NCBI GenBank assembly: GCA_959596515.1
Contig: CAUFXR010000023.1
Coordinates: 1-31,189 of the forward strand
DNA length: 31,189 nt
From: an uncultured Oscillospiraceae bacterium
GTDB lineage: Bacteria; Bacillota; Clostridia; Oscillospirales; Acutalibacteraceae
Reading direction: 5' to 3'
The notes below the pieces were generated by a model, which saw only the letters and a program-made list of their open reading frames with translations, was not told where the DNA came from and searched no databases. Shown here piece after piece: positions 1-7,451 of this stretch. The position numbers and the translations under genes are program-made. How positions within the stretch are numbered: the first letter of the stretch is position 1; every line of letters begins with the position of its first letter.

Positions 1-1054
1 AACCGAACTTATCCTTGGCTTTCAGCGAGATGCTGATGCCGCGCCAGACCAGCAAGGCGAACAGGATGATAATGATCAAAGCGCCGATCAAGCCAAGCTC
101 CTCGCAGACAATGGCGAAAATAAAGTCGTTCTGAGGTTCCGGCAGGTAAAGGTATTTCTGTCTGGAGTTTCCGAGTCCCAATCCCAACAGGCCGCCCGAA
201 CCGATAGCGTAGAGGGAATTCCTGGTCTGCCAGGTTTCCTGCCAGATCTGCTCATTAAAAGGATCTAGCCAGCCTAAAATACGGTCGTTGGCGTAGGAGA
301 AGTTATCGGTAAAAATAACCAGGTATAAAATAGCCCCGACAATCACGGACAGCGCAATCACAAACCACCGAAGCTTCACGCCGCCGATAAACAGCATACC
401 CGCCGCCAGCAGCACCACAATCGCGATACAGGAGATATGGGGCTCCGCCACCAAAAGCAGCAGCGTTGGCACCAAGATGATCAGATAGGGTAAAATTCCA
501 TAACGGAAAGTATCCATCCGCTTAAAATTGATGGAAATCAAATGGGCAAACGAAAGGACAATGGCAAATTTGGTAACCTCGGAAGCCTGAAAGCTGAAGG
601 TGCCGATTTGAACCCACCGGTGCACCTGATTGATGGCGGGTTGGAACAGCACTACCACTAACAATAGGAACGAGACGCCTAAAATTGGCATGGCGAATTT
701 ATGAAGATGATGATAGTCAAAATAAGAGACTAAAATCATAATAATAACCCCAAGCACTGCGAACAGCGCCTGGTCCTTGATGAAATAGTAGCTGTCTCCG
801 TAAACATAGTAGGCGTTTGCGTAGCTAGCGGAAAACAGCATCACCAGCCCGATACAGAGAATTACCATAATCAACAGAAAAAATGGCATATCCATGCCCG
901 CCCGAATAGAGAAAACCCGGAACTTTTTCTTTACTGCCTGACCGGATCTAGTGAAAATATTCTGACTTTCCGCTTTTTTATTCTTTTTTTCAGGCTGCTG
1001 TCTATTGCCATAAGAGCGGGAGGGATACTGGCTGCTGATTTTTTTGTTTTCCAT
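1..1054 (-). CDS. ftsW: FtsW/RodA-type lipid II glycosyltransferase of the divisome, 3' end cut by window edge
   Basis: A SEDS-family peptidoglycan glycosyltransferase that polymerises lipid II in the membrane with a class B PBP partner at the septum. Reading in from the ATG at 1054 gives 351 codons with no stop before the window edge. About 50 charged cytoplasmic residues (MENKKISSQYPSRSYG...) precede many hydrophobic segments. Family motifs visible are RWVQIGTFSFQASEVTKFA (usual form RW..lG...fQPSE) and LPEPQNDFIFAIVCEELG. The usual proline of QPSE is alanine here. A purine-rich AAAGGCGG lies about 7-9 nt before the start. It is the last gene visible in the dcw operon, 134 bp after mraY, where murD would normally sit. 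The SEDS family call is certain. FtsW rather than RodA or SpoVE rests on the dcw location. Confidence 0.93.
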   Translation of the reverse strand, partial: MENKKISSQYPSRSYGNRQQPEKKNKKAESQNIFTRSGQAVKKKFRVFSIRAGMDMPFFLLIMVILCIGLVMLFSASYANAYYVYGDSYYFIKDQALFAVLGVIIMILVSYFDYHHLHKFAMPILGVSFLLLVVVLFQPAINQVHRWVQIGTFSFQASEVTKFAIVLSFAHLISINFKRMDTFRYGILPYLIILVPTLLLLVAEPHISCIAIVVLLAAGMLFIGGVKLRWFVIALSVIVGAILYLVIFTDNFSYANDRILGWLDPFNEQIWQETWQTRNSLYAIGSGGLLGLGLGNSRQKYLYLPEPQNDFIFAIVCEELGLIGALIIIILFALLVWRGISISLKAKDKFG

Positions 1055-1188
1055 AGACAACCGCCTTTCTGTGATTTTAACAATCGTTATGCAAACGCGC
1101 AAGAAAATAAGATACTGATAATAGTATTCTTTTCAGGGTTTTACCCCTGCTGGGCTCACGCCGCGCTAAGATCAATCCAGGTCTAACT

Positions 1189-2208
1189 CTAGACACCAAA
1201 GAATACCAGAAGCATAGAGATAATACCACCGATCATCGTAATACAACTGAACACGACGCAGATTTTAACCTCATTCCATCCACACAGTTCAAAATGGTGA
1301 TGGATCGGACTCATTTTAAACAGGCGTTTTCCGTGGGTCAGCTTGAAATAGGTCACCTGAAGCATAACAGAACCGATTTCCATCCAATATATAATGCCCA
1401 ATGGAATCAATAATATAGGCAGATCCATGCCAAAAGCAAGAGCACACACAGCGCCGCCTAAAAACAACGAACCGGTATCCCCCATAAAGACTTTGGCGGG
1501 GTTGAAGTTCCAAAGGAGAAATCCCAGGCAGCCACCGGCCACGGCGGCGGCCATAATACTCAAACCAAACATGGAGAGATAGCTGGAAATTACCATACAG
1601 AACACAGCGAAGAAGAAAGTTACCGACCCGTTTAGACCATCGATCCCATCGGTAAAATTCACCGCGTTCACCATACCGACGATCAGAATCGCCGCGATGG
1701 GCCAATAAGCCCAACTTAGGTCTACCAGACCCACAAAGGGGATTTCCGTAGTTCCGGTACCGCCAGACAGATAGATCGCCACTAAATAAGCGGCAGCCAC
1801 CAAGAACTGAAGAATCAGTTTTTGCTTGACCGTCAGTCCCAAATTACGCTTTCTCACCACTTTGATATAGTCGTCCAAATAACCGATCAGGCCATAACCC
1901 AGAGCCAGACACAGACCAGCGAACACCTTTGTCGCCATCAAACCGGTTTCGGACATCTGAAACAAGTTATCGCTACTAGTCTGCCAATAGCAGGGCACCG
2001 CCACTACTGTGGCGATCAGGATCCCTACGATAAACATAATTCCGCCCATCGTGGGAGTCCCCTGCTTTTTCTTGTGCCATTTGGGGCCCTCATCACGGAT
2101 GGTCTGGCCAAAATTGATTTTATGTAGGAACGGGATCATCCATTTTCCCATGATCGCAGTGATACCGAAAGAGATTACCGCGGCGATCAATGCCCAAACT
2201 CCATTCAT
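1189..2208 (-). CDS. mraY: Phospho-N-acetylmuramoyl-pentapeptide transferase (MraY)
   Basis: Transfers phospho-MurNAc-pentapeptide from UDP to undecaprenyl phosphate, making lipid I on the inner face of the membrane. The 339 residues match the family length. Visible motifs are DEGPKWHKKKQGTPTMGG near residue 40, a LDDYIKV loop near 112, the catalytic NFTDGIDGLNG around 184, MGDTGSLFLGG around 244 and the histidine loop SPIHHHFE around 303, spread among about ten membrane segments. The start ATG has AGGAG six bases upstream. It follows the PBP gene by 166 bp, and that gap holds a candidate promoter and an inverted repeat, so mraY-ftsW may be partly independent of the upstream dcw genes. murE and murF, usually next to it, are missing. 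Confidence 0.98.
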   Translation of the reverse strand: MNGVWALIAAVISFGITAIMGKWMIPFLHKINFGQTIRDEGPKWHKKKQGTPTMGGIMFIVGILIATVVAVPCYWQTSSDNLFQMSETGLMATKVFAGLCLALGYGLIGYLDDYIKVVRKRNLGLTVKQKLILQFLVAAAYLVAIYLSGGTGTTEIPFVGLVDLSWAYWPIAAILIVGMVNAVNFTDGIDGLNGSVTFFFAVFCMVISSYLSMFGLSIMAAAVAGGCLGFLLWNFNPAKVFMGDTGSLFLGGAVCALAFGMDLPILLIPLGIIYWMEIGSVMLQVTYFKLTHGKRLFKMSPIHHHFELCGWNEVKICVVFSCITMIGGIISMLLVFFGV

Positions 2209-2231
2209 GTTTTTCTCCTGCCTCTCAAATC

Positions 2232-2262
2232 ATCAAAGTTCGTTCGTAAAACCAACTTTGAT
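2232..2262. promoter_or_regulatory. Inverted repeat overlapping the -10 and start region of the mraY promoter
   Basis: ATCAAAGTT (2232-2240) and AACTTTGAT (2254-2262) are perfect 9-bp inverted arms around a 13-nt centre. One arm touches the candidate -10 box at 2261-2266, so the repeat would sit over the transcription start of mraY. It could be an operator or a leader hairpin. No known regulator is assigned. Confidence 0.45.
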
Positions 2263-2289
2263 TATATCATAGGGAGCCTCTATCGTCAT
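2261..2289 (-). promoter_or_regulatory. Candidate internal sigma-A promoter for mraY-ftsW
   Basis: On the minus strand ATGACG (2289-2284) and a perfect TATAAT (2266-2261) are separated by 17 bp, about 50 bp before the mraY start. The -35 box matches four of six consensus bases. Confidence 0.5.
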
Positions 2290-2354
2290 AGAAAATTTTG
2301 GCGGATTTTGCCGGCGAATTTTATAAATTATGAACGTCTCCGGCAATCTTCAGT

Positions 2355-2374
2355 CAAAATCTCCGGAGATTTTG
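2355..2374. repeat. Perfect 20-bp palindrome directly after the PBP stop codon
   Basis: CAAAATCTCCGGAGATTTTG is fully self-complementary and abuts the PBP stop codon at 2375-2377. With no loop bases a hairpin must open the centre, and no T-run follows on the minus strand, so it is a poor terminator. It may be a protein site or an mRNA 3' structure. Confidence 0.5.
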
Positions 2375-4606
2375 CTACGCCACGTTATCCGGCACGACAA
2401 ATTCGACCGTAACCACGGTTCCCTTGCTGACCTGCGTGTTTTCGGCAACGCTCTGGCTCACTGATTTTGCTCCGGATCCTTCGGAATTTCCGCTGATTTT
2501 TATATTAATTCCGGCGTTTTCCGCCGCCGCTACCGCTTCGGACGCCGACAATCCCACCAAATTTGGGACTGTAGCCGTGCTGTTTTCGACGCTTTGCTGG
2601 TCGGTGTACAGCACAATGGTACCGTTTTGCGGCACAGGCTGACCTGCCTCTGGGATCTGCTGCACCACCGTATCACCATCGCCCAACACGCTGAAGCCCA
2701 GGCTGGAATTATTCAGGGTGTTTTTTGCGTCCTCAATGGGCAGCCCTGTCACGGACGGAGTCTCCGCATCCCGCTTTGCCAGCTCCTCGTCGGTGTACCG
2801 GCGTTCGATCCCCAAATAGGGCAGAACCTCCTCCATGATGTCCCGGAAAATAGGCGCCGCCACATAACTTCCATAATAACTGGGGCCCTGGGGATTATCG
2901 CAGTATACCAGCATGATCACTTCCGGATTATCAGCAGGGGCAAACCCCAGATAAGAAGCAATATAGGTTTTTTCTCCGGTATCGCTGGCGTTATCATCGG
3001 CGATTTTTTCAGAAGTACCGGTTTTGCCGCCAATCCGGAACCCAGCCACATAGCCGTTCTTGCCCGAGCCGATGGTGGCGTTGGTCTGAAGCATCTGGCA
3101 CAGCTCCTTGGAGACTTCCTCTGAGATCACCTGGCGTTTTACTGTGGTGCCCACCGATTCGACGATATTGCCGTCGCTGTCTAAAGTCTGCTTTACCATA
3201 TGAGGCTGCACCAGCTTGCCGCCGTTGACCGCCGCCGCCGCCGCGGTGAGCATTTGGATCGGCGTAATGCCGAAGTTCTGGCCAAAGGATGCTACCGCCA
3301 GGTCAATGTTAGTCATCGAACCGTCGGCAGAAAAGAAAAAATCCGTGGCTTCGCCGGGCAGGTCAATGCCGGTAGGCTCGGAAAAGCCGAAAGCCTGGTA
3401 ATATTCCCAAAATTTTTCAGCCCCGACCTTTTGCCCTATTTGGATAAACGCCGGGTTGCAGGAATTACAGAGCGCCTCCAGAAACGTCTGGTTTCCGTGG
3501 CCGGTGGTCACATGGCAGTTGATAGGCCTTGGATAGCCCTCTACCGGCTGGGCGCCTGAGCAGTAAAAGGTAGAACTTTGATCCACCACACCCTCCTGCA
3601 GCGCCATAGCCGAGGTGATGATCTTAAAAACAGAACCAGGGTAATAGGTATCGCTGACCGCTTTGTTTCTCCACTGCTGCTGAATCGCCTCGCTGGTAGC
3701 CGCGTCCTGCTGATCTTCCGGCAGGGCATCGATGGCCGCCTGTACGTCCTGATCCACAATAGTGAAGGGATCGTTGGGATCGAAATCTCCCTTTACCGCC
3801 ATACCATAGATCTCACCGGTGTTTACGTTCATCATAATGGCAGCGGCACGGTTTTGAACGTCGTTATTGATGATACCCTGCTCCAAATACTTTTCCATAA
3901 AGTGCTGGATGGTCTCGTCGATGGTCAGCACCAGGCTGTAGCCATCCTCCGCCGGTACCAGCTGCTCGTAGTCGTAGGGCATATCCGTACCGATGGCGTT
4001 TTTCGCCGTGATCAGCCGCCCCGCCGTACCGGTAAGGGTGCTGTCATAGTAAGCTTCCAGACCCGCCAGGCCTTGGTTGTCTCCACCCACACAGCCCAGT
4101 ACCGCCGAGGCAAACGCGCCGTAAGGATAATATCTTTTGTAGTCTTCTATCAATCGGATACCATTTGTGATCTCATTGTCGGTTTTAAATTGAAGAATCG
4201 CGTCCTTGACGTCGGATTCCACTTTTTTCTTTAAAATTGTGTAGTAGGAATTGGGATCCATTTTGTCCATGATATCCTGGGCTTCCATTCCAAGAATCCC
4301 CGCCAAGCCGTTAGCTACCAGTCTCTGATCCTCTTCATCTGTCAAATAGGCGGGCTCCAGTACTACCGTCCACACATTGGCACTTTGCGCCAGAGGTTTC
4401 ATATTGCAGTCATAAATCGTACCACGTTTGGCGCTGATGGTGGTATCCTGCAACTGCTGGCTTACTGCGCCCTTCTGCAAGGTTTCCCCTTCCACAATCT
4501 GAAGCTGCACCAGACGGAAAATCAAAAGTCCAAAGCCCAAAACCAGCATTACCATCAGCACGATCAGGGATCTGCGCCATAATCTTACAGTATTACCTTT
4601 TGCCAT
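2375..4606 (-). CDS. ftsI: Class B penicillin-binding protein with C-terminal PASTA domains (FtsI/PBP2B/SpoVD type)
   Basis: A D,D-transpeptidase that cross-links peptidoglycan with the SEDS protein FtsW. The 743 residues show a short cytoplasmic tail, one membrane anchor (about 13-33), a dimerisation/pedestal region (about 55-220) and a transpeptidase domain with SVFK at 325-328 (nucleophile Ser325), SCN at 382-384 and KTG at 528-530. Two PASTA-like repeats follow (about 616-668 and 677-737). The ATG start has AGGAGG just upstream. B. subtilis carries pbpB (division) and spoVD (spore cortex) in tandem here, while this window has one such gene, so it could serve division, sporulation or both. 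The first PASTA repeat is the more divergent. Family certain, symbol approximate. Confidence 0.93.
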   Translation of the reverse strand: MAKGNTVRLWRRSLIVLMVMLVLGFGLLIFRLVQLQIVEGETLQKGAVSQQLQDTTISAKRGTIYDCNMKPLAQSANVWTVVLEPAYLTDEEDQRLVANGLAGILGMEAQDIMDKMDPNSYYTILKKKVESDVKDAILQFKTDNEITNGIRLIEDYKRYYPYGAFASAVLGCVGGDNQGLAGLEAYYDSTLTGTAGRLITAKNAIGTDMPYDYEQLVPAEDGYSLVLTIDETIQHFMEKYLEQGIINNDVQNRAAAIMMNVNTGEIYGMAVKGDFDPNDPFTIVDQDVQAAIDALPEDQQDAATSEAIQQQWRNKAVSDTYYPGSVFKIITSAMALQEGVVDQSSTFYCSGAQPVEGYPRPINCHVTTGHGNQTFLEALCNSCNPAFIQIGQKVGAEKFWEYYQAFGFSEPTGIDLPGEATDFFFSADGSMTNIDLAVASFGQNFGITPIQMLTAAAAAVNGGKLVQPHMVKQTLDSDGNIVESVGTTVKRQVISEEVSKELCQMLQTNATIGSGKNGYVAGFRIGGKTGTSEKIADDNASDTGEKTYIASYLGFAPADNPEVIMLVYCDNPQGPSYYGSYVAAPIFRDIMEEVLPYLGIERRYTDEELAKRDAETPSVTGLPIEDAKNTLNNSSLGFSVLGDGDTVVQQIPEAGQPVPQNGTIVLYTDQQSVENSTATVPNLVGLSASEAVAAAENAGINIKISGNSEGSGAKSVSQSVAENTQVSKGTVVTVEFVVPDNVA

Positions 4607-4650
4607 GGGTTACCTCCTATATTGGCAGGGATTTCTCCATATAGTAAAAC

Positions 4651-4705
4651 GAGAGTTAAGATAAATGCTATCTCAACTCTCCGTACCCTGAAACTTCCTG
4701 TTTCA
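4651..4705 (-). terminator. Two hairpins between ftsL and the PBP gene, possible attenuator
   Basis: A 13-bp stem with one G.U pair (4651-4663 with 4669-4681, loop of 5) and a smaller 6-bp stem (TGAAAC 4689-4694 with GTTTCA 4700-4705) fill the 121-bp ftsL-PBP gap. On the minus strand the larger stem is followed by GTTTTACT, only a short T-run, so partial termination or mRNA processing is more likely than full termination. Confidence 0.5.
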
Positions 4706-4727
4706 ATCTTATGCCAAACTTATCCGG

Positions 4728-5243
4728 TTATGACAACAGGCCGGAAATCGCGTCCGCAATGGTATCCAGCCAGCTTTTCTCCTCCGGCTGAATGATTTCC
4801 GCTTTGTCGCCGTTCGCCAGACTGATATACGTGATCGGGTTATTGGCGGCGTTCTGCATTCCCAGTTGGTTCTGGGCGTAATCTTCCACAGAACGCAGGG
4901 AAAGCTGAGATTCCACCTTTACCTGAAGCTGGGTGGTGATGCTCTGCTGCTCCGCCAAAATCGCGTTGGCGTCGTTGATGTTTTCCGTCAGCTCCGTGAG
5001 CTGCACCTGGCTTAAAATCATGGTCCCCATAATGGTAAGGACGATAAGGGAAAACAAAATTCCGCCGATGACGGTAGTAGGCTTATATTTGATCCGGCGG
5101 CTCTTTTCCAGTTGCTCTTCTGAAATCCGAATTAGGTTGTTTTTCTTTTTCGGCTGCTTGCTGGGAGCCGGCCGCTGCTGCTCCTGTTCTTTTCGAGAAG
5201 GTTCAAACAGGGAAAAATCGTATGCTTCGTTTTGATTCGCCAT
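4728..5243 (-). CDS. ftsL: FtsL-like bitopic cell-division protein
   Basis: A small divisome scaffold protein of the FtsL/DivIC family, placed as usual between rsmH and the class B PBP. The 171 residues contain a charged, Gln/Pro-rich cytoplasmic N-terminus (about 1-57), one membrane helix (about 58-80, IGGILFSLIVLTIMGTMI) and an extracytoplasmic coiled coil (about 82-115, LTELTENINDANAILAEQQ). The family-like ending SVEDYAQNQLGM is followed by a further acidic tail. Sequence in this family is poorly conserved, so the call rests on topology, the QLGM-type motif and synteny. It starts 33 bp downstream of the rsmH stop codon. Confidence 0.82.
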   Translation of the reverse strand: MANQNEAYDFSLFEPSRKEQEQQRPAPSKQPKKKNNLIRISEEQLEKSRRIKYKPTTVIGGILFSLIVLTIMGTMILSQVQLTELTENINDANAILAEQQSITTQLQVKVESQLSLRSVEDYAQNQLGMQNAANNPITYISLANGDKAEIIQPEEKSWLDTIADAISGLLS

Positions 5244-5276
5244 CGTTTTTCACTTCCTTGCTGTGATGCATTTTTC

Positions 5277-6224
5277 TTATTTCAAACGAGTGCAGATTCT
5301 TAGCTTCGCGCTTCTGCTTCTTGGGTTTTCTTCTAATTCCTTTTCCGACGCCTCTATTGGTTTTCTGGTTACCAGCGCGGCGCTGGGTGTTTTGCCGCAG
5401 ACGCATACCGGGAAATCCGGCGGGCAGGTGCATCCCTGGCACCAGGCGGCCATTCTCTGCTTTACCATGCGGTCTTCCAGAGAGTGGAAAGTAATCACCG
5501 CCAGGCGTCCTCCTGGTTTCAACAGGGAAAACGCGGCGTCCAGTCCCTCGGAAAGTCTGTCCAGTTCTCCATTGACCGCGATCCGCAAAGCCTGAAATGC
5601 CTTTCTAGCCGGATGTCCATCTCGTCTGGCCGCCGCGGGATAAGCGCTTTTCACGATCTCTGCGAGCTGGAAAGTGGTCTCAATGGGAGCCTGTTCCCGA
5701 GCTGCCACAATTCCCTGAGCGATCCGTTTGGAAAACCGCTCCTCTCCATACTGACTGAAAATTTTGGCGAGCTCCTGCCAGGGCAGGCTGTTGACCAGAT
5801 CCCGCGCGCTGGGGCCCTCCTGGCTCATACGCATATCTAACGGGGCGTCGCTGTGATAGGAAAAACCTCGTTCCGGAGTGTCAAGCTGGTGAGAGGAAAC
5901 ACCGATATCCATCAGCACGCCATCTACGCTTTCAATATCAAGGCTCCGAACTACTTCTTCCATCTGGGAGAAGTTCGCCCGGCACACGGTAACACACTGA
6001 TATCCAGCCAGCCGTTTGGTGACGGTCGCGATGGCATCCGGGTCCTGATCAATAGCAACCAGCCTGCCTGTGGTCAGCCGCTCGGCCATGGCTTCGGAAT
6101 GTCCGCCTCCGCCGGCTGTGCCGTCTACATAAACGCCGTCCGGTTTCACGGCAAGTCCCTCAATAGTTTCCCGGAGTAGTACCGGCAAATGATAGCAAGC
6201 CAAACCGGCCGCCGCCTTTCTCAA
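5277..6224 (-). CDS. rsmH: 16S rRNA (cytosine-1402-N4)-methyltransferase RsmH (MraW)
   Basis: Methylates N4 of C1402 in 16S rRNA with S-adenosylmethionine. The S-adenosylmethionine loop is visible as DGTAGGGGHSEAM (about residues 34-46). DIGVSSHQLDTPERGFSY (about 106-123), VITFHSLEDRMVK (about 243-255) and a basic C-terminal RSRSAKLRI (about 302-310) are RsmH signatures. The length of 315 agrees with the family. The start is uncertain: this frame opens with TTG at 6224 without a clear ribosome site, while a second TTG at 6203 lies about 11 nt after AAAGG and begins close to the conserved YHLPVLLRE. It sits between mraZ and ftsL in the standard dcw order. Confidence 0.96.
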   Translation of the reverse strand: MRKAAAGLACYHLPVLLRETIEGLAVKPDGVYVDGTAGGGGHSEAMAERLTTGRLVAIDQDPDAIATVTKRLAGYQCVTVCRANFSQMEEVVRSLDIESVDGVLMDIGVSSHQLDTPERGFSYHSDAPLDMRMSQEGPSARDLVNSLPWQELAKIFSQYGEERFSKRIAQGIVAAREQAPIETTFQLAEIVKSAYPAAARRDGHPARKAFQALRIAVNGELDRLSEGLDAAFSLLKPGGRLAVITFHSLEDRMVKQRMAAWCQGCTCPPDFPVCVCGKTPSAALVTRKPIEASEKELEENPRSRSAKLRICTRLK

Positions 6225-6356
6225 TCAGAATCTTTTCCTACCGATCAGTCAACCGGCTTTTTCCTTGGAAAACACAGTCCCTTCAGGCCAGATCAAAATC
6301 TCGGCCCAACATTTAGCATGGCCTTGACCCGCCAACCCGAGCGGTCAGCGCTAAAT

Positions 6357-6776
6357 TTAAATTCCCAGCTCATCCATCGCCTCGGCGATGCTCTCTTCTG
6401 TCAGCTCGCCGTTTACCTGGTTCCAGCGGCTGGTATCCCAAATCTCTACCCGGCTGGAAACACCGACAAAGGTCACATCCTTGGTCAGGCCCGCGTGATC
6501 CCGCAGAGGCTGAGGAATTAAGATCCTGCCCTGCTTGTCCGTTTCCACATCAGTGGCACCGGAAAAAAAGAATCTCTGAAGGCCTCTGGATTTAGAGAGG
6601 GGCATGGACTGAATCTTCTCCTGAAGTCCCTTCCAGCCTTCCTCGGAAAGCACAAAAAGGCAGCCGTCAAGGCCCTTGGTGACATAAAAGCAATCACCCA
6701 GGTCCTCACGAAATTTGACGGGCACAATGACGCGTCCCTTAGAATCAATATTATGTTGGTACTCGCCGATCAACAT
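6357..6776 (-). CDS. mraZ: Transcriptional regulator MraZ
   Basis: A DNA-binding protein that forms a ring and represses or tunes its own dcw operon. Two SpoVT/AbrB-type halves are visible, each with the DxxGR motif: DSKGRVIVP near residue 11 and DKQGRILIP near residue 80. I chose ATG 6776 because it gives the canonical MLIGEYQH start, and most MraZ proteins begin M-F/L-x-GEY. The frame also has an in-frame GTG at 6785, and neither start has an ideal ribosome site. It is the first gene of the operon, downstream of a consensus promoter and four 10-bp-phased GTGG-like boxes that match the type of site MraZ binds. Confidence 0.96.
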   Translation of the reverse strand: MLIGEYQHNIDSKGRVIVPVKFREDLGDCFYVTKGLDGCLFVLSEEGWKGLQEKIQSMPLSKSRGLQRFFFSGATDVETDKQGRILIPQPLRDHAGLTKDVTFVGVSSRVEIWDTSRWNQVNGELTEESIAEAMDELGI

Positions 6777-6810
6777 ATCCGCCACTTTTTAGGAAAACAG
6801 AAGAAATATG

Positions 6811-6846
6811 TTTCACTCTCCTCTACTTTCCCCCACCTTTCACCAC
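6811..6846 (-). promoter_or_regulatory. MraZ boxes: four hexamers with 10-bp phasing
   Basis: On the minus strand GTGGTG (6846-6841), GTGGGG (6836-6831), GTAGAG (6826-6821) and GTGAAA (6816-6811) are spaced exactly 10 bp apart, just downstream of the -10 box. Known MraZ operators are TGGG-type repeats with the same one-turn spacing upstream of mraZ. The last two copies are weaker. Confidence 0.78.
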
Positions 6847-6857
6847 TTAATGAATAA

Positions 6858-6886
6858 ATTATAAAACATGATTATGTAAATTGCAA
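6858..6886 (-). promoter_or_regulatory. Sigma-A promoter of the dcw operon
   Basis: TTGCAA (6886-6881), a 17-bp spacer and a perfect TATAAT (6863-6858) on the minus strand, about 80 bp before mraZ and followed directly by the MraZ boxes. Confidence 0.85.
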
Positions 6887-6972
6887 GTGCTTTTTCAACT
6901 TGTTCATAATTGGAAATTATTTCTGATAAAAAGAACTTGATTTTCGCGGAATTTTCGCAAAAAAGCACGAAA

Positions 6973-6999
6973 CCCCAGACAGATTCGATCCGTCTGGGG
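6973..6999 (-). terminator. Hairpin, candidate terminator upstream of the dcw promoter
   Basis: CCCCAGAC (6973-6980) pairs with GTCTGGGG (6992-6999), with an inner GAT/ATC stem around TCG. On the minus strand it is followed by TTTCGTGCTTTTTT. It would stop minus-strand transcription before the dcw promoter. No protein gene lies between it and the next terminator at 7365. Confidence 0.6.
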
Positions 7000-7364
7000 G
7001 TTGTGCCGCTAAAATATGGTTACGCCAATGATTATGTCAATTAAAATTATGGAACTCAGCCTCATTCGCCTTAGGAAAATCCAGAAGCTCGGATAAGGTC
7101 ATACCGAAACCGGCAGCAATTTAATAAATGGACTTTAATCCAGAGCTTTGGCGAATCCCGCCAAAGCGGCGGCGCAAAAGTCACGGTGAACCCCCGGAAG
7201 CCCGCAGCAGATATGAAAGCGGGCGTTTCGCGGATTATGCGAGAATGGCGGCGCAAAAGTCATAGTGAAGCCACGGAAGCCCGCAGTAAATGCGATAAAA
7301 TTGAAGAGAACGCGCAATAAACCGCTATAAGAAAACCTATAAAAATTTTTGAAAAGGGCAATAA
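7000..7364. other. Non-coding stretch between two minus-strand terminators
   Basis: About 365 bp with no supported protein gene. Short open frames here read the same peptide-like segment twice because of the 79-bp repeat and lack ribosome sites. The stretch is bounded by hairpin terminators at 6973 and 7365, both suited to the minus strand, which leaves room for an untranslated RNA. I found no convincing promoter inside it. Confidence 0.5.
7147..7304. repeat. Tandem 79-bp repeat, two units, each beginning with a 7-bp hairpin
   Basis: Unit A is 7147-7225 and unit B 7226-7304, offset exactly 79 bp. A 40-bp core (7168-7207 and 7247-7286) matches at 36 positions and begins GGCGGCGCAAAAGTCA in both. 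Before each core lies a hairpin with a 5-nt loop: TTTGGCG/CGCCAAA in A and TTTCGCG/TGCGAGA in B. The fourth pair is G-C in A and C-G in B, and two others become G.U, so pairing is kept although the bases differ. Function is unknown. Confidence 0.75.
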
Positions 7365-7399
7365 AAAGCTCCCGACAGCAGTAGGTGTCGGGAGCTTTT
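7365..7399 (-). terminator. Rho-independent terminator of rsmD-coaD-coiled-coil operon
   Basis: Perfect arms AAAGCTCCCGACA (7365-7377) and TGTCGGGAGCTTT (7386-7398) around an 8-nt loop. On the minus strand the stem ends in CTTTTT. It lies about 50 bp after the stop of the 7452 gene and could act on both strands. Confidence 0.85.
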
Positions 7400-7451
7400 G
7401 CGCCATATTATCTTTTTCTTTTTCAGGCTGCCGTTGTTAGAAGACGATTTT

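Noticed and set aside
7071..7317. Two short minus-strand open frames with repeated GFRGFT-like peptides
   Set aside because: The likeness comes from the 79-bp DNA repeat read in different frames. No start site or family support.
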